A stretch of 64,000 nt of DNA from Clostridium tyrobutyricum DSM 2637 = ATCC 25755 = JCM 11008 (GCF_000359585.1 NZ_APMH01000009.1:62001-126000), one strand, 5' to 3'; positions 45,637 through 55,251 are shown, counted from the first letter of the stretch. The notes: generated by a model not told the origin, from the sequence alone. Translations and numbers: made by a program.

Positions 45637-45675
45637 ATAACAGTTGCCTGGAGGAAAATCCCGGGCAGTTGTTAT
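45637..45675 (+). terminator. Terminator of the YhgE operon
   Basis: ATAACAGTTGCCTGG and CCGGGCAGTTGTTAT pair with two G-T wobbles around an A-rich loop, followed by TTATTTTTTG. Confidence 0.8.
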
Positions 45676-45734
45676 TTATTTTTTGCCTATTTTTACTCTC
45701 TATGCATATATACTATTCGAAAGGGGATGATAGC

Positions 45735-45956
45735 ATGGCTGCAATCACAAAAATAAACAGTGCCATCGTAATAAAATATCAGGATGGTGTAAATGAAAAA
45801 GGGGAGGACATAATAAGAAGCAAGAAATTCTCAAATCTCAAACTCACTGCCTCAGAAGATGGAATCTACAATACGGCAAGAGAAATGGAAAAGCTTCTTG
45901 GAAAGCCGCTTACAGAAATTATAAAAACCGACAACAGCGATATAACAAACGCTTAA
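45735..45956 (+). CDS. DUF1659 family small protein
   Basis: A 73-residue soluble protein from ATG 45735, with AAGGGGA 8 bases upstream. AITKINSAIVIKYQDGVNEK, then KFSNLKLTASEDGIYNTARE matches DUF1659 (YvlD/YtxG-type small proteins of unknown role). DUF1659 genes are commonly paired with DUF2922, as here. Both proteins may form a small complex. No catalytic residues are visible. Confidence 0.82.
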   Translation: MAAITKINSAIVIKYQDGVNEKGEDIIRSKKFSNLKLTASEDGIYNTAREMEKLLGKPLTEIIKTDNSDITNA

Positions 45957-46050
45957 TAACTGTTAACTGTTATTTACTAATTGCTATTTGTTCTTTGATA
46001 ATTGTTAGCTGTTGCTAACTGTTCTTTGTTCTTTGTTATTTGTTATTTGA
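45957..46050. repeat. Low-complexity TTGTTCTTTGTTATTTG repeat tract
   Basis: About 90 bases built from units such as TAACTGTT, TTGTTCTTTG and GTTATTTG between the two small genes. The reverse complement (CAAAGAACAAATAACA) resembles tracts at 15889-15918 and 57641-57725. Function unknown. Confidence 0.65.
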
Positions 46051-46068
46051 AAAAAGAGGGGGATATTT

Positions 46069-46281
46069 ATGAGTAAAACATTGGTAATGAATTTTTTAAA
46101 TGGAAATGGTGAAAAGGCATCTATAAGGCTTTCTGATGTAAAGGATGGAGTAACAGATGTTGAAGTAAAAGCTGCAATGGATGTTATAATCGCACAGAAC
46201 ATATTTGAGTCAAAGGGTGCAGATCTTGTACAGAAGGATTCAGCACGTATTGTTGACACTGCAACTACAGAACTTTTCTAG
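46069..46281 (+). CDS. DUF2922 family small protein
   Basis: A 70-residue protein. TLVMNFLNGNGEKASIRLSD, then EVKAAMDVIIAQNIFESKGADLV is the full DUF2922 pattern. GAGGGGG precedes ATG 46069 by 7 bases. It forms the second half of the DUF1659-DUF2922 pair, separated by a repeat tract, and ends in a very strong terminator. The function is unknown. Confidence 0.85.
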   Translation: MSKTLVMNFLNGNGEKASIRLSDVKDGVTDVEVKAAMDVIIAQNIFESKGADLVQKDSARIVDTATTELF

Positions 46282-46298
46282 AGAAAACTATGAAAGAA

Positions 46299-46335
46299 AA
46301 AGGGGCAAAATACTTCGGTATTTTGCCCCTTTTTT
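46299..46335 (+). terminator. Terminator with UUCG tetraloop
   Basis: AAAAGGGGCAAAATAC and its complement enclose TTCG and run into TTTTTTCTTTT. A 12-bp or longer perfect stem with the exceptionally stable UUCG loop. Confidence 0.92.
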
Positions 46336-46456
46336 CTTTTTATATTCACTATTTGTATAATTATTTTATGAATTATGAAAATAATTACAAAATTTCCGTT
46401 ATTTATTGGAAGAAAATGGTGTCTTATATATAAAGAGAATAAAAGGGGGATAATTT

Positions 46457-47029
46457 ATGCAGTATACGGAAGAAGGTTTGAAAAATCTAATAGAGGGAAT
46501 TAAAAAGAGAGATAATGATTTTATATACACACTTCAAATGGACTTTATAGGCGCAATGAAGGATCAATATTATAAATATATAGGAAAGGAATTTGGAAAT
46601 TCTGATGAAGACGATGTAATAAATATATCTCTTCACAAAATTGTATCTTCCATACATATGTTCAGGGGAAACACCTGGAAGGAATTTAAAGGATATGTTT
46701 TCAAAATCATAATAAACACAGTAATAAATTACAGGAGAACTCTTATGAGAAAAGCAAATGCTGAAATTCTGGAATATTCATACCATAATATAACTGAATC
46801 TTTAGAAAATAAGGTTATAAGCAAAATAATCTATTCTTACATCATTGAAAACTCCAACCTTTCAAAACGTGAAAATGAATATAAAATGGCAATTCTGAAA
46901 CATGGAAGCATAGAGGAATATTTAAGAGAAAATGATGGAAATCCAAGGGCGTTAAATCAGGCAGGATACAGGATGAGACAGAAGCTTAGAAAAACCATGG
47001 AGGAGCATGGAATAAAATTTGATTTTTAA
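46457..47029 (+). CDS. Sigma-70-like protein (region 2-like), possible accessory sigma subunit
   Basis: A 190-residue protein with an N-terminal helical half resembling sigma region 2 (NSDEDDVINISLHKIVSSIHMF, then WKEFKGYVFKIIINTVINYRRTL). The C-terminal half (LSKRENEYKMAILKHGSIEEYL, then RALNQAGYRMRQKLRKTMEEH) has the spacing of region 4 but a poor helix-turn-helix. It lies 17 bases before a clearer sigma factor, so the two may work as a split pair like YvrI-YvrHa. GGGGG precedes ATG 46457. Call tentative. Confidence 0.6.
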   Translation: MQYTEEGLKNLIEGIKKRDNDFIYTLQMDFIGAMKDQYYKYIGKEFGNSDEDDVINISLHKIVSSIHMFRGNTWKEFKGYVFKIIINTVINYRRTLMRKANAEILEYSYHNITESLENKVISKIIYSYIIENSNLSKRENEYKMAILKHGSIEEYLRENDGNPRALNQAGYRMRQKLRKTMEEHGIKFDF

Positions 47030-47046
47030 AAAAGGGTGTTGATATT

Positions 47047-47628
47047 ATGTTTACCAAAGGGGATATAGAAAGCATGGTTGGAAGTGCTAAAAATGGGGAC
47101 AAGAATGCTGTTGAAAATCTATGTAATGGTTTTAAGGGATTTATAATAAATTCTGCAAGGAAGATATATATAAGGGGATATGAAATGGAAGACCTGATTC
47201 AGGAGGGGTACAAGGCAATAATAATGGCGGTAGACAGCTATGATGCTGCCAGGAATACATTTACCGGCTATGCTGTAAATGCAATAAGAAACAATTTCTA
47301 CTGTATAATGAGAAATAATTTAAGCAAGCCCTACAGTGCTAGTTTGAACAGTATAAACAACCAGGGCGATGAACTTATGAATACAATTTTTTCAGATGAA
47401 AACATAGAGGAATATTTTGAATCACTTGAAACAAAATCATCACTCAAAAAGGCAATAGCCAGGTTGTCTGACAGGGAAAAGGATATTATATACTGGTGTT
47501 ATGCAGCGGAAAAATCTATGAAAAAGTACAGTGAATTCAGGAAAACACCTTACAGGACAGTTTCCTATAGAAAGAAAAAAGCAGTAGAGAAATTGAGAAA
47601 ATTTATGGAAGAACAGGGGGAAATATAA
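47047..47628 (+). CDS. RNA polymerase sigma-70 family factor
   Basis: A 193-residue protein. Region 2 is clear: NGFKGFIINSARKIYIRGYE, then MEDLIQEGYKAIIMAVDSYDAARNTFTGYAVNAIRNNFY (the DLIQEG core-binding motif at about residues 49-54). Region 4 follows a gap: AIARLSDREKDIIYWCYAAEKSMKKYSEFRKTPYRTVSYRKKKAVEKLRKF, with a helix-turn-helix. It lacks region 3 and region 1.1, as in small alternative or phage-type sigma factors. The stop overlaps the start of the DnaD-like gene by one base, so the three genes form one operon. Targets are unknown. Confidence 0.82.
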   Translation: MFTKGDIESMVGSAKNGDKNAVENLCNGFKGFIINSARKIYIRGYEMEDLIQEGYKAIIMAVDSYDAARNTFTGYAVNAIRNNFYCIMRNNLSKPYSASLNSINNQGDELMNTIFSDENIEEYFESLETKSSLKKAIARLSDREKDIIYWCYAAEKSMKKYSEFRKTPYRTVSYRKKKAVEKLRKFMEEQGEI

Positions 47629-48464
47629 TGGCAAAATACAGACAGCTCCAGACTTATTTTTGGGATGATAGTTTCATTTTGGATTTAGACACGCAGGAAA
47701 AATGCTTTTATCTATACCTTATGACAAACTACAAGAGTACACAGTGTGGAATATATGAACTTCCAAAGAGAATAATAGAACTACACACAGGCTGCAGTAG
47801 GGAAAATGTAGACAAACTTCTTTCAAGATTCCAGAAGTGGGGCAAGATAAAATACTGTGAAGATACAAAGGAGATAATAATTCTGAACTGGCTGAAGTAC
47901 AATCAGCCAAACAATACAAATGCCATAAAATGTGTAAACAAGGAACTAAAATCTGTAAAGAACAGGGAATTCCTCCTGGACTTCTACAACCAGTGCCAAA
48001 AATATGATCTTGATATGGAATCCATTTTCAAAGACATGGAAATAACAGCTGTAAAAACGTCGCCCAAATCTGAAGCCCCTTCAAAGCCCCCTGCAAGTAA
48101 TAAAGTAATAAGTAATAAACAAGAATTAATAAATAATAAACAAAAAACAATAAGTAATAAACAGCTAGAAAAGGCAATTAAATGCTTTGAAAACAAAATT
48201 CATTTTCCCAAACAGGAGGAAATCAACAGACTTAACAGTTGGTGCAGCACAATGGGGTGTGATATAGTTATTATGGCAATTGAAAAAGCTGTACAGTACA
48301 ATGCAAAAAATATGAACTATATAGAAAAAATAATGAATAATTGGATAAAGGACGGAATAAGGACTGCAGAAAATGGCTTTAAGAAAAACATGAGTGGATG
48401 GAATCTTACAAACGAGAGAAAGTATGATTTTAAAGAATTGGAACGGAAACTTCTAGGATGGTAG
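47628..48464 (+). CDS. DnaD-domain / phage replisome organiser-like protein
   Basis: A 278-residue protein. Residues 1-115 form a winged-helix domain (YRQLQTYFWDDSFILDLDTQ, then YELPKRIIELHTGCSRENVDKLL) typical of phage replisome organisers. A linker has repeated SNK/NNK units (about 160-178). The C-terminal DnaD domain carries the YxxxNxNYIxxIMxxW pattern (YNAKNMNYIEKIMNNWIKDG, about 228-247). DnaD-like proteins help load helicase at origins, mostly in phages and plasmids. With two sigma-like genes it looks like a phage-derived remnant. GGGGG lies before ATG 47628. Confidence 0.82.
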   Translation: MAKYRQLQTYFWDDSFILDLDTQEKCFYLYLMTNYKSTQCGIYELPKRIIELHTGCSRENVDKLLSRFQKWGKIKYCEDTKEIIILNWLKYNQPNNTNAIKCVNKELKSVKNREFLLDFYNQCQKYDLDMESIFKDMEITAVKTSPKSEAPSKPPASNKVISNKQELINNKQKTISNKQLEKAIKCFENKIHFPKQEEINRLNSWCSTMGCDIVIMAIEKAVQYNAKNMNYIEKIMNNWIKDGIRTAENGFKKNMSGWNLTNERKYDFKELERKLLGW

Positions 48465-48636
48465 TTGCAAAAAAATTAAAAAAATATTAACTTTTTAGCA
48501 GGAAATTTAAAATTTATGTAGAATTTATAAATAATTGGCTTTATACTAAGTTAAGTTATAGCTTATTATCACGATAATTAAATATAGATTTGTGATTGTA
48601 AAAATTTTTATATGAGGAATATGGAGGGAAGATTTT

Positions 48637-50451
48637 ATGAAGAAAAAGAACATGAAAGTATTATCAGTCTGCAGCCTGGCATCTTTAGTTATTTCAGGTT
48701 CGGTTATTTCAACTACTGGGGTAAAAGCAGCAGATACCAATACTACAACAAGACTTGGGGGAAGCGACAGATATGAAACAGCTGTAAAAATCTCACAAAA
48801 TGGTTGGAAAAGCGGTTCCGACTATGTAGTTCTTGCAAACGGACAGGGATTTGCAGATGCACTATGTGCAAATCCAATTGCAAAATCCAAAAATGCTCCT
48901 ATACTTTTAACTGAAAGTACTTCTTTAAATTCAAGCACATTAGCTGAATTAAAGAGACTTAATGCTAAGCACGTAATAATCGTAGGAGGAACAGGTGTAG
49001 TTCCAACAGCTATTGAAAACACTATAAAAACTCAGCTTAACGCCGATGTTACAAGATATGGTGGAGCAGACAGATATGAAACATCTGTAAAAATAGCAGC
49101 TGCACTTGGCAATACAAGCAAGATAGTTCTTGCAAGTGGAAGAGACTTCGCAGATGCACTTTCAGCAGGACCAGCAGCATCAATAGAAGGAATTCCAGTA
49201 GTATTGACACAACCTGATCAACTACCTTCAACTACATCCGATTACATAAAAGGCAACACCAACTTAACTAAAACTTATGTAATAGGTGGAACAGGTTCCG
49301 TAAGTGCTTCACTTTACAACACACTTAAAAATCCAGAAAGATTTGGTGGAATAGACAGATTTGAAACAAATGCAAAAGTAATAGATGGATTCAAATCCGA
49401 CTTTAATTTCAACAACGCCTATGTAGCCCTTGGAAAAGGACCTATAGGAAATGAATTTGCAGACTCACTTACAGGCGGAGCTCTAGCATCCAAAAACAAA
49501 AATGCATTGGTAATAACATCGAGCCCTATAAGCTCTTATACTACAGGAATACTTAAGGACAAGCTTACTACAAGCAGTACACTTACAATACTCGGTGGAA
49601 CAGGAAACATAACAGATTCAATGGTATCCACTCTTAAAGATGCTATAACTAATTCTGCACCTACACCTGGTGGTGGCGGTGGTGGAAACAGCACACCTGC
49701 TAATTATGCTCCAACACCTTCTGCAAGTGATAACTATCTAGCAGGTCTAGATGGTAAAGCACTAGATGAGATTAACGGTAAAGTGACTGACTTGAATAAT
49801 AAGATAACTAGTAATTCTAATTTGGGAAAATATTTTACAGATGCAAATTTTAATAATAATGGAGAATTGGAATTGACTACTAAACCAACTACAGCAACTA
49901 CAAGTACTGCAAAAGAGCTATTTGATGATGTAGATTCAAGTGATCAGCCTAATATAGAAAGCAAATTGAATAGTGTAATTGATGCTGCAGATGAAAGACT
50001 TAATCTTATAATTGGATCTGGTACTGATAAGAATGTTAAACCAGTTAAAGAAATTTTAGCAGATCAGAAGAAAAATAATGATACTTTTAAGGCTTCCAAG
50101 TATGCTGCTTATGTAGATGATAACGGAAATATTGATACTGCTCAATTATCAGAGGATATAGTAAATAAAAAAATTCAGTACAATGATTATACTGAATTTA
50201 CGTCAAAATTGAGTGATGCAATAGTTAAATCTATTGGTGATAAAGCAAATGAAAATGCACCAGCTCTTTCAACTTCACTTGGAAATGTATATAAAGTTCA
50301 ACAAGATCATATAATCGTGTATAATACTGATTGGACAATGAAAGAAAATATTGAGAATATTTTAGAAGATGTTAGCTCTTCAACTAAGTTAACTGGAGAA
50401 TATTACTTATATAATAGTTTAGGTAAATATGCTAAAGTTATAATTCAATAA
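48637..50451 (+). CDS. CWB2 cell-wall protein with unique C-terminal domain
   Basis: A 604-residue protein. Signal peptide 1-31 (LSVCSLASLVISGSVIS, cleavage near VKA). Three CWB2 repeats at about 38-345 (TTRLGGSDRYETAVKIS, TRYGGADRYETSVKIA, ERFGGIDRFETNAKV). A linker PTPGGGGGGNSTP precedes a 250-residue acidic helical domain without recognised homologue. Its codons shift to the A/T-ending style of the main S-layer gene after the linker, so the tail was probably joined from another source. GGAGG lies 11 bases before ATG 48637. It is the first of three tandem CWB2 genes. Confidence 0.86.
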   Translation: MKKKNMKVLSVCSLASLVISGSVISTTGVKAADTNTTTRLGGSDRYETAVKISQNGWKSGSDYVVLANGQGFADALCANPIAKSKNAPILLTESTSLNSSTLAELKRLNAKHVIIVGGTGVVPTAIENTIKTQLNADVTRYGGADRYETSVKIAAALGNTSKIVLASGRDFADALSAGPAASIEGIPVVLTQPDQLPSTTSDYIKGNTNLTKTYVIGGTGSVSASLYNTLKNPERFGGIDRFETNAKVIDGFKSDFNFNNAYVALGKGPIGNEFADSLTGGALASKNKNALVITSSPISSYTTGILKDKLTTSSTLTILGGTGNITDSMVSTLKDAITNSAPTPGGGGGGNSTPANYAPTPSASDNYLAGLDGKALDEINGKVTDLNNKITSNSNLGKYFTDANFNNNGELELTTKPTTATTSTAKELFDDVDSSDQPNIESKLNSVIDAADERLNLIIGSGTDKNVKPVKEILADQKKNNDTFKASKYAAYVDDNGNIDTAQLSEDIVNKKIQYNDYTEFTSKLSDAIVKSIGDKANENAPALSTSLGNVYKVQQDHIIVYNTDWTMKENIENILEDVSSSTKLTGEYYLYNSLGKYAKVIIQ

Positions 50452-50466
50452 AACCAAAAACCTAAC

Positions 50467-50495
50467 TAGAACTCAGGCCAACCCCCTGGGTTCTA
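50467..50495 (+). terminator. Weak terminator behind the first tandem CWB2 gene
   Basis: TAGAACTCAG and CTGGGTTCTA pair around a C-rich loop, followed only by TTAATTC, so termination may be partial. The remaining 125 bases to the next gene show no further structure. Confidence 0.55.
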
Positions 50496-50623
50496 TTAAT
50501 TCAAGATATGTATTTCCACAACAGACATTTAACATGTCCTGTAAACTCAATGGACGGACACACACAGTACTACTACCGCACACCGTTTACAACTAATTCA
50601 CATTTAGCAAAGGAGAGTAAACA

Positions 50624-51961
50624 ATGAACAAAAAGAAAATTATTTCATCCCTGTTCTTGACCACTGCACTAGTAGCATCAACTATCGTAGCCTTACCTGC
50701 AACTACATTTGCAGCAAGTTCAAGACTTGGAGGAGCAGATAGATACGAAACATCAGCCCAAATATCACAAAATGGCTGGAAAAATGGTTCCGATTACGTA
50801 GTACTTGCCAGCGGCGAAGGCTATGCAGATGCACTCTGTGCAGCACCAATTGCAAAGAAGTACAATGCACCAATACTACTTACTTCAAGCAAGACATTAA
50901 ACAGTACAATAAAATCCGAGATAACAAGACTCAAAGCCAAGAATGTAATAGAAATAGGAGGAACAGCTTCTATTTCATCAAATATAGAAAATCAGCTTGA
51001 GAATCAAATGTCATTGAAAGTAACCCGTCTGGGAGGAACAGACAGGTATGAAACCTCTGTAAATGTAGCAAGAGAGCTGGGAGATGTATCAGACATGGTT
51101 CTAACTTCAGGACTTGGATATGCAGATGCACTTTCCATAGCACCAATAGCTGCAAGTAAAGGATACCCAATACTTTTAACACCTAAAAATTCTGTAACAA
51201 ACTCCGTAAAATCATATATAGATTCACATAAATCAAACTCAACAAAGGTTTATGTAGTAGGAGGAAGCGGAGTTATACCTGAGAGTACATTGTCTTCAGT
51301 GCCAAATCCTATGAGAATATTTGGACAGAACAGATATGAGACAAATGTATCCGTAATGGAATATTTCAAAGCAGACCTTAAATTGCAAAACGTATATATA
51401 GCAAGAGGAGACGGTCCAAATGGAAATGAATTTGCCGATGCACTTTCTGCTTCAGCACTTGCATCCCAAACCTCATCACCAGTTGTACTTACAAACAATG
51501 CTTTAAATAGCAGCACACAGGAATTTATAAAATCAAACTTTACCAAAGACACTAATATTGTCTCAATCGGAGGTCAGGCATCTGTTTCAGACTCTCTTGT
51601 AACTACTATCCAAAATGTTATAAATGGAACAGATGAGACTCAAAATCCACCTACAAGTGGCGGCGGTGGAGGTTCATCTTCCAGCAGTAATTCACAATTG
51701 ATTTCAGCTGTAAATTCAATTAAGGATATAAAGGGATTGAACAGCTCACAGCAGGCTGTAGTTGACAGTATGGTAAATATTGTGGAGAAACATTCTTCAG
51801 ATGCAAATTATGATTATAAAAATGATTCAGAAGTTGCATCAGTAAAAAACAAGTATGAATCACTTTCAGAAAATGATAAAACTGGTTTGAAAAACGCTAT
51901 ACAATCTGTTTTAAGTATTTCAGAGATACTCGAACTTGGAAATCAATTTGGTTTGATCTAG
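50624..51961 (+). CDS. CWB2 cell-wall protein, tandem copy 2
   Basis: A 445-residue protein with a signal peptide (residues 1-30, cleavage near FAA), then three CWB2 repeats (SSRLGGADRYETSAQIS, TRLGGTDRYETSVNVA, RIFGQNRYETNVSVMEYF) to about residue 340. A Gly/Ser linker (SGGGGGSSSSSNS) and a short 100-residue helical tail follow (SAVNSIKDIKGLNSSQQAVV). The CWB2 part is much closer to its two neighbours than to the 22-30 kb copies, indicating local tandem duplication. AAAGGAGAG precedes ATG 50624. Confidence 0.87.
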   Translation: MNKKKIISSLFLTTALVASTIVALPATTFAASSRLGGADRYETSAQISQNGWKNGSDYVVLASGEGYADALCAAPIAKKYNAPILLTSSKTLNSTIKSEITRLKAKNVIEIGGTASISSNIENQLENQMSLKVTRLGGTDRYETSVNVARELGDVSDMVLTSGLGYADALSIAPIAASKGYPILLTPKNSVTNSVKSYIDSHKSNSTKVYVVGGSGVIPESTLSSVPNPMRIFGQNRYETNVSVMEYFKADLKLQNVYIARGDGPNGNEFADALSASALASQTSSPVVLTNNALNSSTQEFIKSNFTKDTNIVSIGGQASVSDSLVTTIQNVINGTDETQNPPTSGGGGGSSSSSNSQLISAVNSIKDIKGLNSSQQAVVDSMVNIVEKHSSDANYDYKNDSEVASVKNKYESLSENDKTGLKNAIQSVLSISEILELGNQFGLI

Positions 51962-51991
51962 AATTCAAAATTGCAAAGTTTATAGAACTTT

Positions 51992-52021
51992 AACAACTGC
52001 CATAAAACACAGGCAGTTGTT
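51992..52021 (+). terminator. Terminator of tandem CWB2 gene 2
   Basis: AACAACTGCC and GGCAGTTGTT form a 10-bp perfect stem with a 10-base loop, followed by seven T residues. Confidence 0.88.
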
Positions 52022-52085
52022 TTTTTTATACCCTTTTTCTATACAGCCATATGTATTATAATTATAACAATGGGAGGGAACAAAT

Positions 52086-53387
52086 ATGAACAAGAGAAAA
52101 ATAATTGCAAGTTTTATTCTGAGTGCCGTTTGTGCATCCACAGTGAACTTTGCATCCACAAAAACTGTCTCTGCAGCAACTGTAAGGCTTGGAGGACAGG
52201 ATAGATATGAAACCTCAACAAAAATATCGCAAGATGGATGGACAACTTCTGAATATGTAGTTCTTGCATCAGGCCAGGGATATGCAGATGCACTCTGTGC
52301 AGCACCAGTTGCAAGTAAACACAACGCACCTATACTTTTAACACCAAGCAACAACCTGGATCAGAATGTAAAAAGTGAGATTACAAGACTTAAAGCAACA
52401 CATGTAATAGAAATCGGAGGAACAGGCTCAATATCAATGAATGTGGAAAATGAGCTGAAATCCATGGGACTTTCCGTACAGCGTCTTGGAGGAGCAGACA
52501 GGTATGAAACTTCTGTAAAAGTAGCCAAAGAACTTGGAACACCCAATAAAATAGTTGTAACTTCAGGAGAAGGCTATGCAGATGCACTTTCCATAGCACC
52601 AATTGCTGCCAAACAGGGAATGGAGATACTACTAACAAGTGATACCGGCATTCCTGACACTGTAAAAGATTATATTCAGGACAACAAATCAAGCATTGTG
52701 AACACATACGTTGTAGGTGGTACCGCAGTAATACCTGAAAGCACACTTGGCAGCCTATCCAATCCTATAAGAATATCTGGGAATGACAGATATGAAACCA
52801 ACGTAAACGTACTTGATTATTTTAAATCCTCAATTGATATGAACAATGTGTATATTGCAAAAGGAGGCGGTCCTGCAGGAAATGAATTTGCAGATGCCCT
52901 TTCAGCTTCAGCACTTGCAGCCAAAAACAATTCACCAGTTGTCCTTACACAAGATGATGTAAAAGACAGTACACAGAAATTTATGGAAGACAATGTTGAT
53001 GCTTCAGCCAATATTGTAGCAGTAGGAGGACAGGCATCTGTTTCAGATTATCTGCTTGAACATATGGAACTTACTGTAATAGTAAAATCTGCAAACAGCA
53101 GGCTTCAGGCCATAGCGGATTCTACAAGTGATTCAAACGAGAAAGATGCAGTTAAACAGATAATAGACAATTTTAATAATGCCGTTTCAAATAAACTGAA
53201 CAATGCAGATGAAGCACTTTCAAATTTTCAGTCAAATATGGAAAAAACACAGGAAATTTTACAAAAACTTTCTGATATAGAAAGAACTCACTTGCAAAAC
53301 AAAATAAATGCAGATAAGACTCTACTGCAGTATTTAAGCCAGTTAAACCAAATAGCTGAAAAATATTTTCCAATTAATACTAAGTAA
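52086..53387 (+). CDS. CWB2 cell-wall protein, tandem copy 3
   Basis: A 433-residue protein with a signal peptide (1-27, cleavage near VSA) and three CWB2 repeats (TVRLGGQDRYETSTKIS, QRLGGADRYETSVKVA, RISGNDRYETNVNVLDYF) to about residue 325. The remaining 105 residues form a helical, Asn/Asp-rich coiled tail (NSRLQAIADSTSDSNEKDAV to LSQLNQIAEKYFP) unlike that of copy 2. The three tandem genes therefore share a wall anchor but differ in the exposed end. GGGAGGGA precedes ATG 52086. Confidence 0.87.
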   Translation: MNKRKIIASFILSAVCASTVNFASTKTVSAATVRLGGQDRYETSTKISQDGWTTSEYVVLASGQGYADALCAAPVASKHNAPILLTPSNNLDQNVKSEITRLKATHVIEIGGTGSISMNVENELKSMGLSVQRLGGADRYETSVKVAKELGTPNKIVVTSGEGYADALSIAPIAAKQGMEILLTSDTGIPDTVKDYIQDNKSSIVNTYVVGGTAVIPESTLGSLSNPIRISGNDRYETNVNVLDYFKSSIDMNNVYIAKGGGPAGNEFADALSASALAAKNNSPVVLTQDDVKDSTQKFMEDNVDASANIVAVGGQASVSDYLLEHMELTVIVKSANSRLQAIADSTSDSNEKDAVKQIIDNFNNAVSNKLNNADEALSNFQSNMEKTQEILQKLSDIERTHLQNKINADKTLLQYLSQLNQIAEKYFPINTK

Positions 53388-53389
53388 AT

Positions 53390-53421
53390 AAATACCTGGT
53401 GCCAAATTGCACCAGGTATTT
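53390..53421 (+). terminator. Terminator of tandem CWB2 gene 3
   Basis: AAATACCTGGTGC and GCACCAGGTATTT form a 13-bp perfect stem with a 6-base loop, followed by ATTTATAAA. Confidence 0.88.
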
Positions 53422-53482
53422 ATTTATAAATCTGTTATGTTATAATTAATTATATTTAAAATTTACAAATAGGAGCTGAATC

Positions 53483-54505
53483 ATGAATAGAACTAAAAGA
53501 AGTATAAAAAAAGCTGTAATTTCCATAATTATAGTAATTATAGTTGCAGTTGCTTGCTTTTTAGCACTTGTTTTCTCAAATTCATCATATAGTGCCAAAC
53601 AGTATAAATTTTCTAATAATATATTCGATAAAATAATAGAAGCACAAAAAGCAGGTACTACAGTATCCTTTAATACAGAGGAATTAAATGAATCCATAGC
53701 ACCTTTTATAAAGGAAAATATGACATCAGGTGATGCTGTCGTAAGAGGTGTAAATGCAGAAATCAAGGACAGTACCCTGAAATTTTATATTCCTGCATCA
53801 TACAAGAATTTTAAATTCCTTTTGACTACAGAGGGAAAAGTATCCTATAACAGCGACAATATAATATATGATCCACTGTATTTCAAGATTGGCAAGATAA
53901 GTATTCCAAAGTCATATGTCATTAATGAATTAAGCGGAAGATTAGGTGACAGTGTAAGGATTCAGGACAACAAAATAAATGTATCATCGGAACTTCTCCC
54001 TATAAAGATAAAGTCCATTGATATAAAAGGCGGACAGCTGAACATTCATACGGATACTACATCCATGACCATTCAGGAGAGACTCAACTGGTTCAACAAT
54101 GTTATAAAACAATCTGAAAATGCCGGTACTGTCAATAAATTCATAGAAAAATTCATGGATGGAAGCAGTATATCAAGTAATATATCAAGCGGAGCATCTT
54201 CAACAGGAACAGGATCATCAAACAGTACATCTGCAGGCAGCATACAATCAGGCAGTACTCAAAGCAGTACTCAAAGCAGTACTCAAAAAGGAAATAAGAC
54301 ATCTGAAAACAGCACAGGAGGAGCAGACGAAGTTATATCTGAAATATCCAGTGCCATAATCAGTAAAGACAAAAGTTCATTAGGCTCCATACAGGAAAAG
54401 TACAACAAACTTTCTCCACAAGAGCAGCAGAGAGTAAGATCTTCCGTAAGTTCCATGGTGGGGTCTGAAAATATGAGTAAAATAATGGATAAACTAAACA
54501 AATAG
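53483..54505 (+). CDS. Membrane-anchored extracytoplasmic protein (YpmS/DUF2140-like), head of the polysaccharide cluster
   Basis: A 340-residue protein with one N-terminal membrane anchor (about residues 13-32, ISIIIVIIVAVACFLALVF) and a soluble outside domain. SFNTEELNESIAPFIKENM, KFYIPASYKNFKFLLTTEG and IKSIDIKGGQLNIHTD resemble the DUF2140/YpmS fold, a lipid- or polymer-binding tubular domain. A Ser/Thr-rich segment (about 230-275) contains tandem STQS units coded by three AGCAGTACTCAA repeats. A coiled end follows. AGGAGCTG precedes ATG 53483. It lies 45 bases before the wzz-type gene and may be co-transcribed. Family match tentative. Confidence 0.65.
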   Translation: MNRTKRSIKKAVISIIIVIIVAVACFLALVFSNSSYSAKQYKFSNNIFDKIIEAQKAGTTVSFNTEELNESIAPFIKENMTSGDAVVRGVNAEIKDSTLKFYIPASYKNFKFLLTTEGKVSYNSDNIIYDPLYFKIGKISIPKSYVINELSGRLGDSVRIQDNKINVSSELLPIKIKSIDIKGGQLNIHTDTTSMTIQERLNWFNNVIKQSENAGTVNKFIEKFMDGSSISSNISSGASSTGTGSSNSTSAGSIQSGSTQSSTQSSTQKGNKTSENSTGGADEVISEISSAIISKDKSSLGSIQEKYNKLSPQEQQRVRSSVSSMVGSENMSKIMDKLNK

Positions 54506-54550
54506 AGTTTATCCATTAATATATAAAACAAACAAAAGGGGGACGAAATA

Positions 54551-55231
54551 GTGGAAGACGAAGAGATGACTTTAGATTTACAGGACTTTTTCTACATAAT
54601 AAAAAAGAGATTGAAGCTTATAGTGTTGATAACGCTGGCTTGTGCAGTAATATCGGGACTTTTAAGTGTATTTCTCATAAAACCTACTTATGAAGCAAGT
54701 TCCAGTATAATAGTTGGAAAACCTACGAACAACATCAAGACAGACAACAATGATGTAATGATGTATCAGAACCTTGTAAAGACCTACGCACAGATTGCAC
54801 AGTCTGATTCTGTTGCCAGAGCAACTTTAAACAAGTTGAATGAGAACATTACATTGGATGATTTTCAAAAGATGGTTTCAGTTACACCGGAACAGGGTAC
54901 ACAGATACTTACAATAAAGGCTGACAGCAAGGATCCAAATGAGGCTGCAAAAGTAGTAGATACAATGGCTTCATCTTTTATAAATGAAAGCAAAAAAGTA
55001 TTTCCAACAGGCGGCGACATTCAGATCATGGATAGAGCTCAGATTCCAAACAAACCTGTAAAGCCTAAAAAGACACTGAATGTTGCAATTGCATTTTTCC
55101 TTGGGCTCATAGTTTCTGTAGGAATATCATTTTTACTTGAATATCAGGACAATACTATAAAAACAGAAGATGACATAGACAGATATCTTGGATTGCCTGT
55201 TATCGGTGTAATACCCAAAAGCGGTAAGTAG
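54551..55231 (+). CDS. Polysaccharide co-polymerase / chain-length regulator (Wzz, CapA/YveK type)
   Basis: A 226-residue protein starting at GTG 54551, with GGGGG 9 bases upstream. It has the Wzz layout: cytoplasmic LDLQDFFYIIKKRLKLIVLI, first membrane helix (about 20-40), outside domain beginning PTYEASSSIIVGKP, and the Pro-rich second helix (PNKPVKPKKTLNVAIAFFLG, about 175-200) with a short cytoplasmic tail. In Gram-positive bacteria this protein activates the cognate tyrosine kinase and sets polymer length. It heads the phosphatase-kinase trio. Confidence 0.92.
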   Translation: MEDEEMTLDLQDFFYIIKKRLKLIVLITLACAVISGLLSVFLIKPTYEASSSIIVGKPTNNIKTDNNDVMMYQNLVKTYAQIAQSDSVARATLNKLNENITLDDFQKMVSVTPEQGTQILTIKADSKDPNEAAKVVDTMASSFINESKKVFPTGGDIQIMDRAQIPNKPVKPKKTLNVAIAFFLGLIVSVGISFLLEYQDNTIKTEDDIDRYLGLPVIGVIPKSGK

Positions 55232-55251
55232 ATAAAAGGGGGTAATACAAT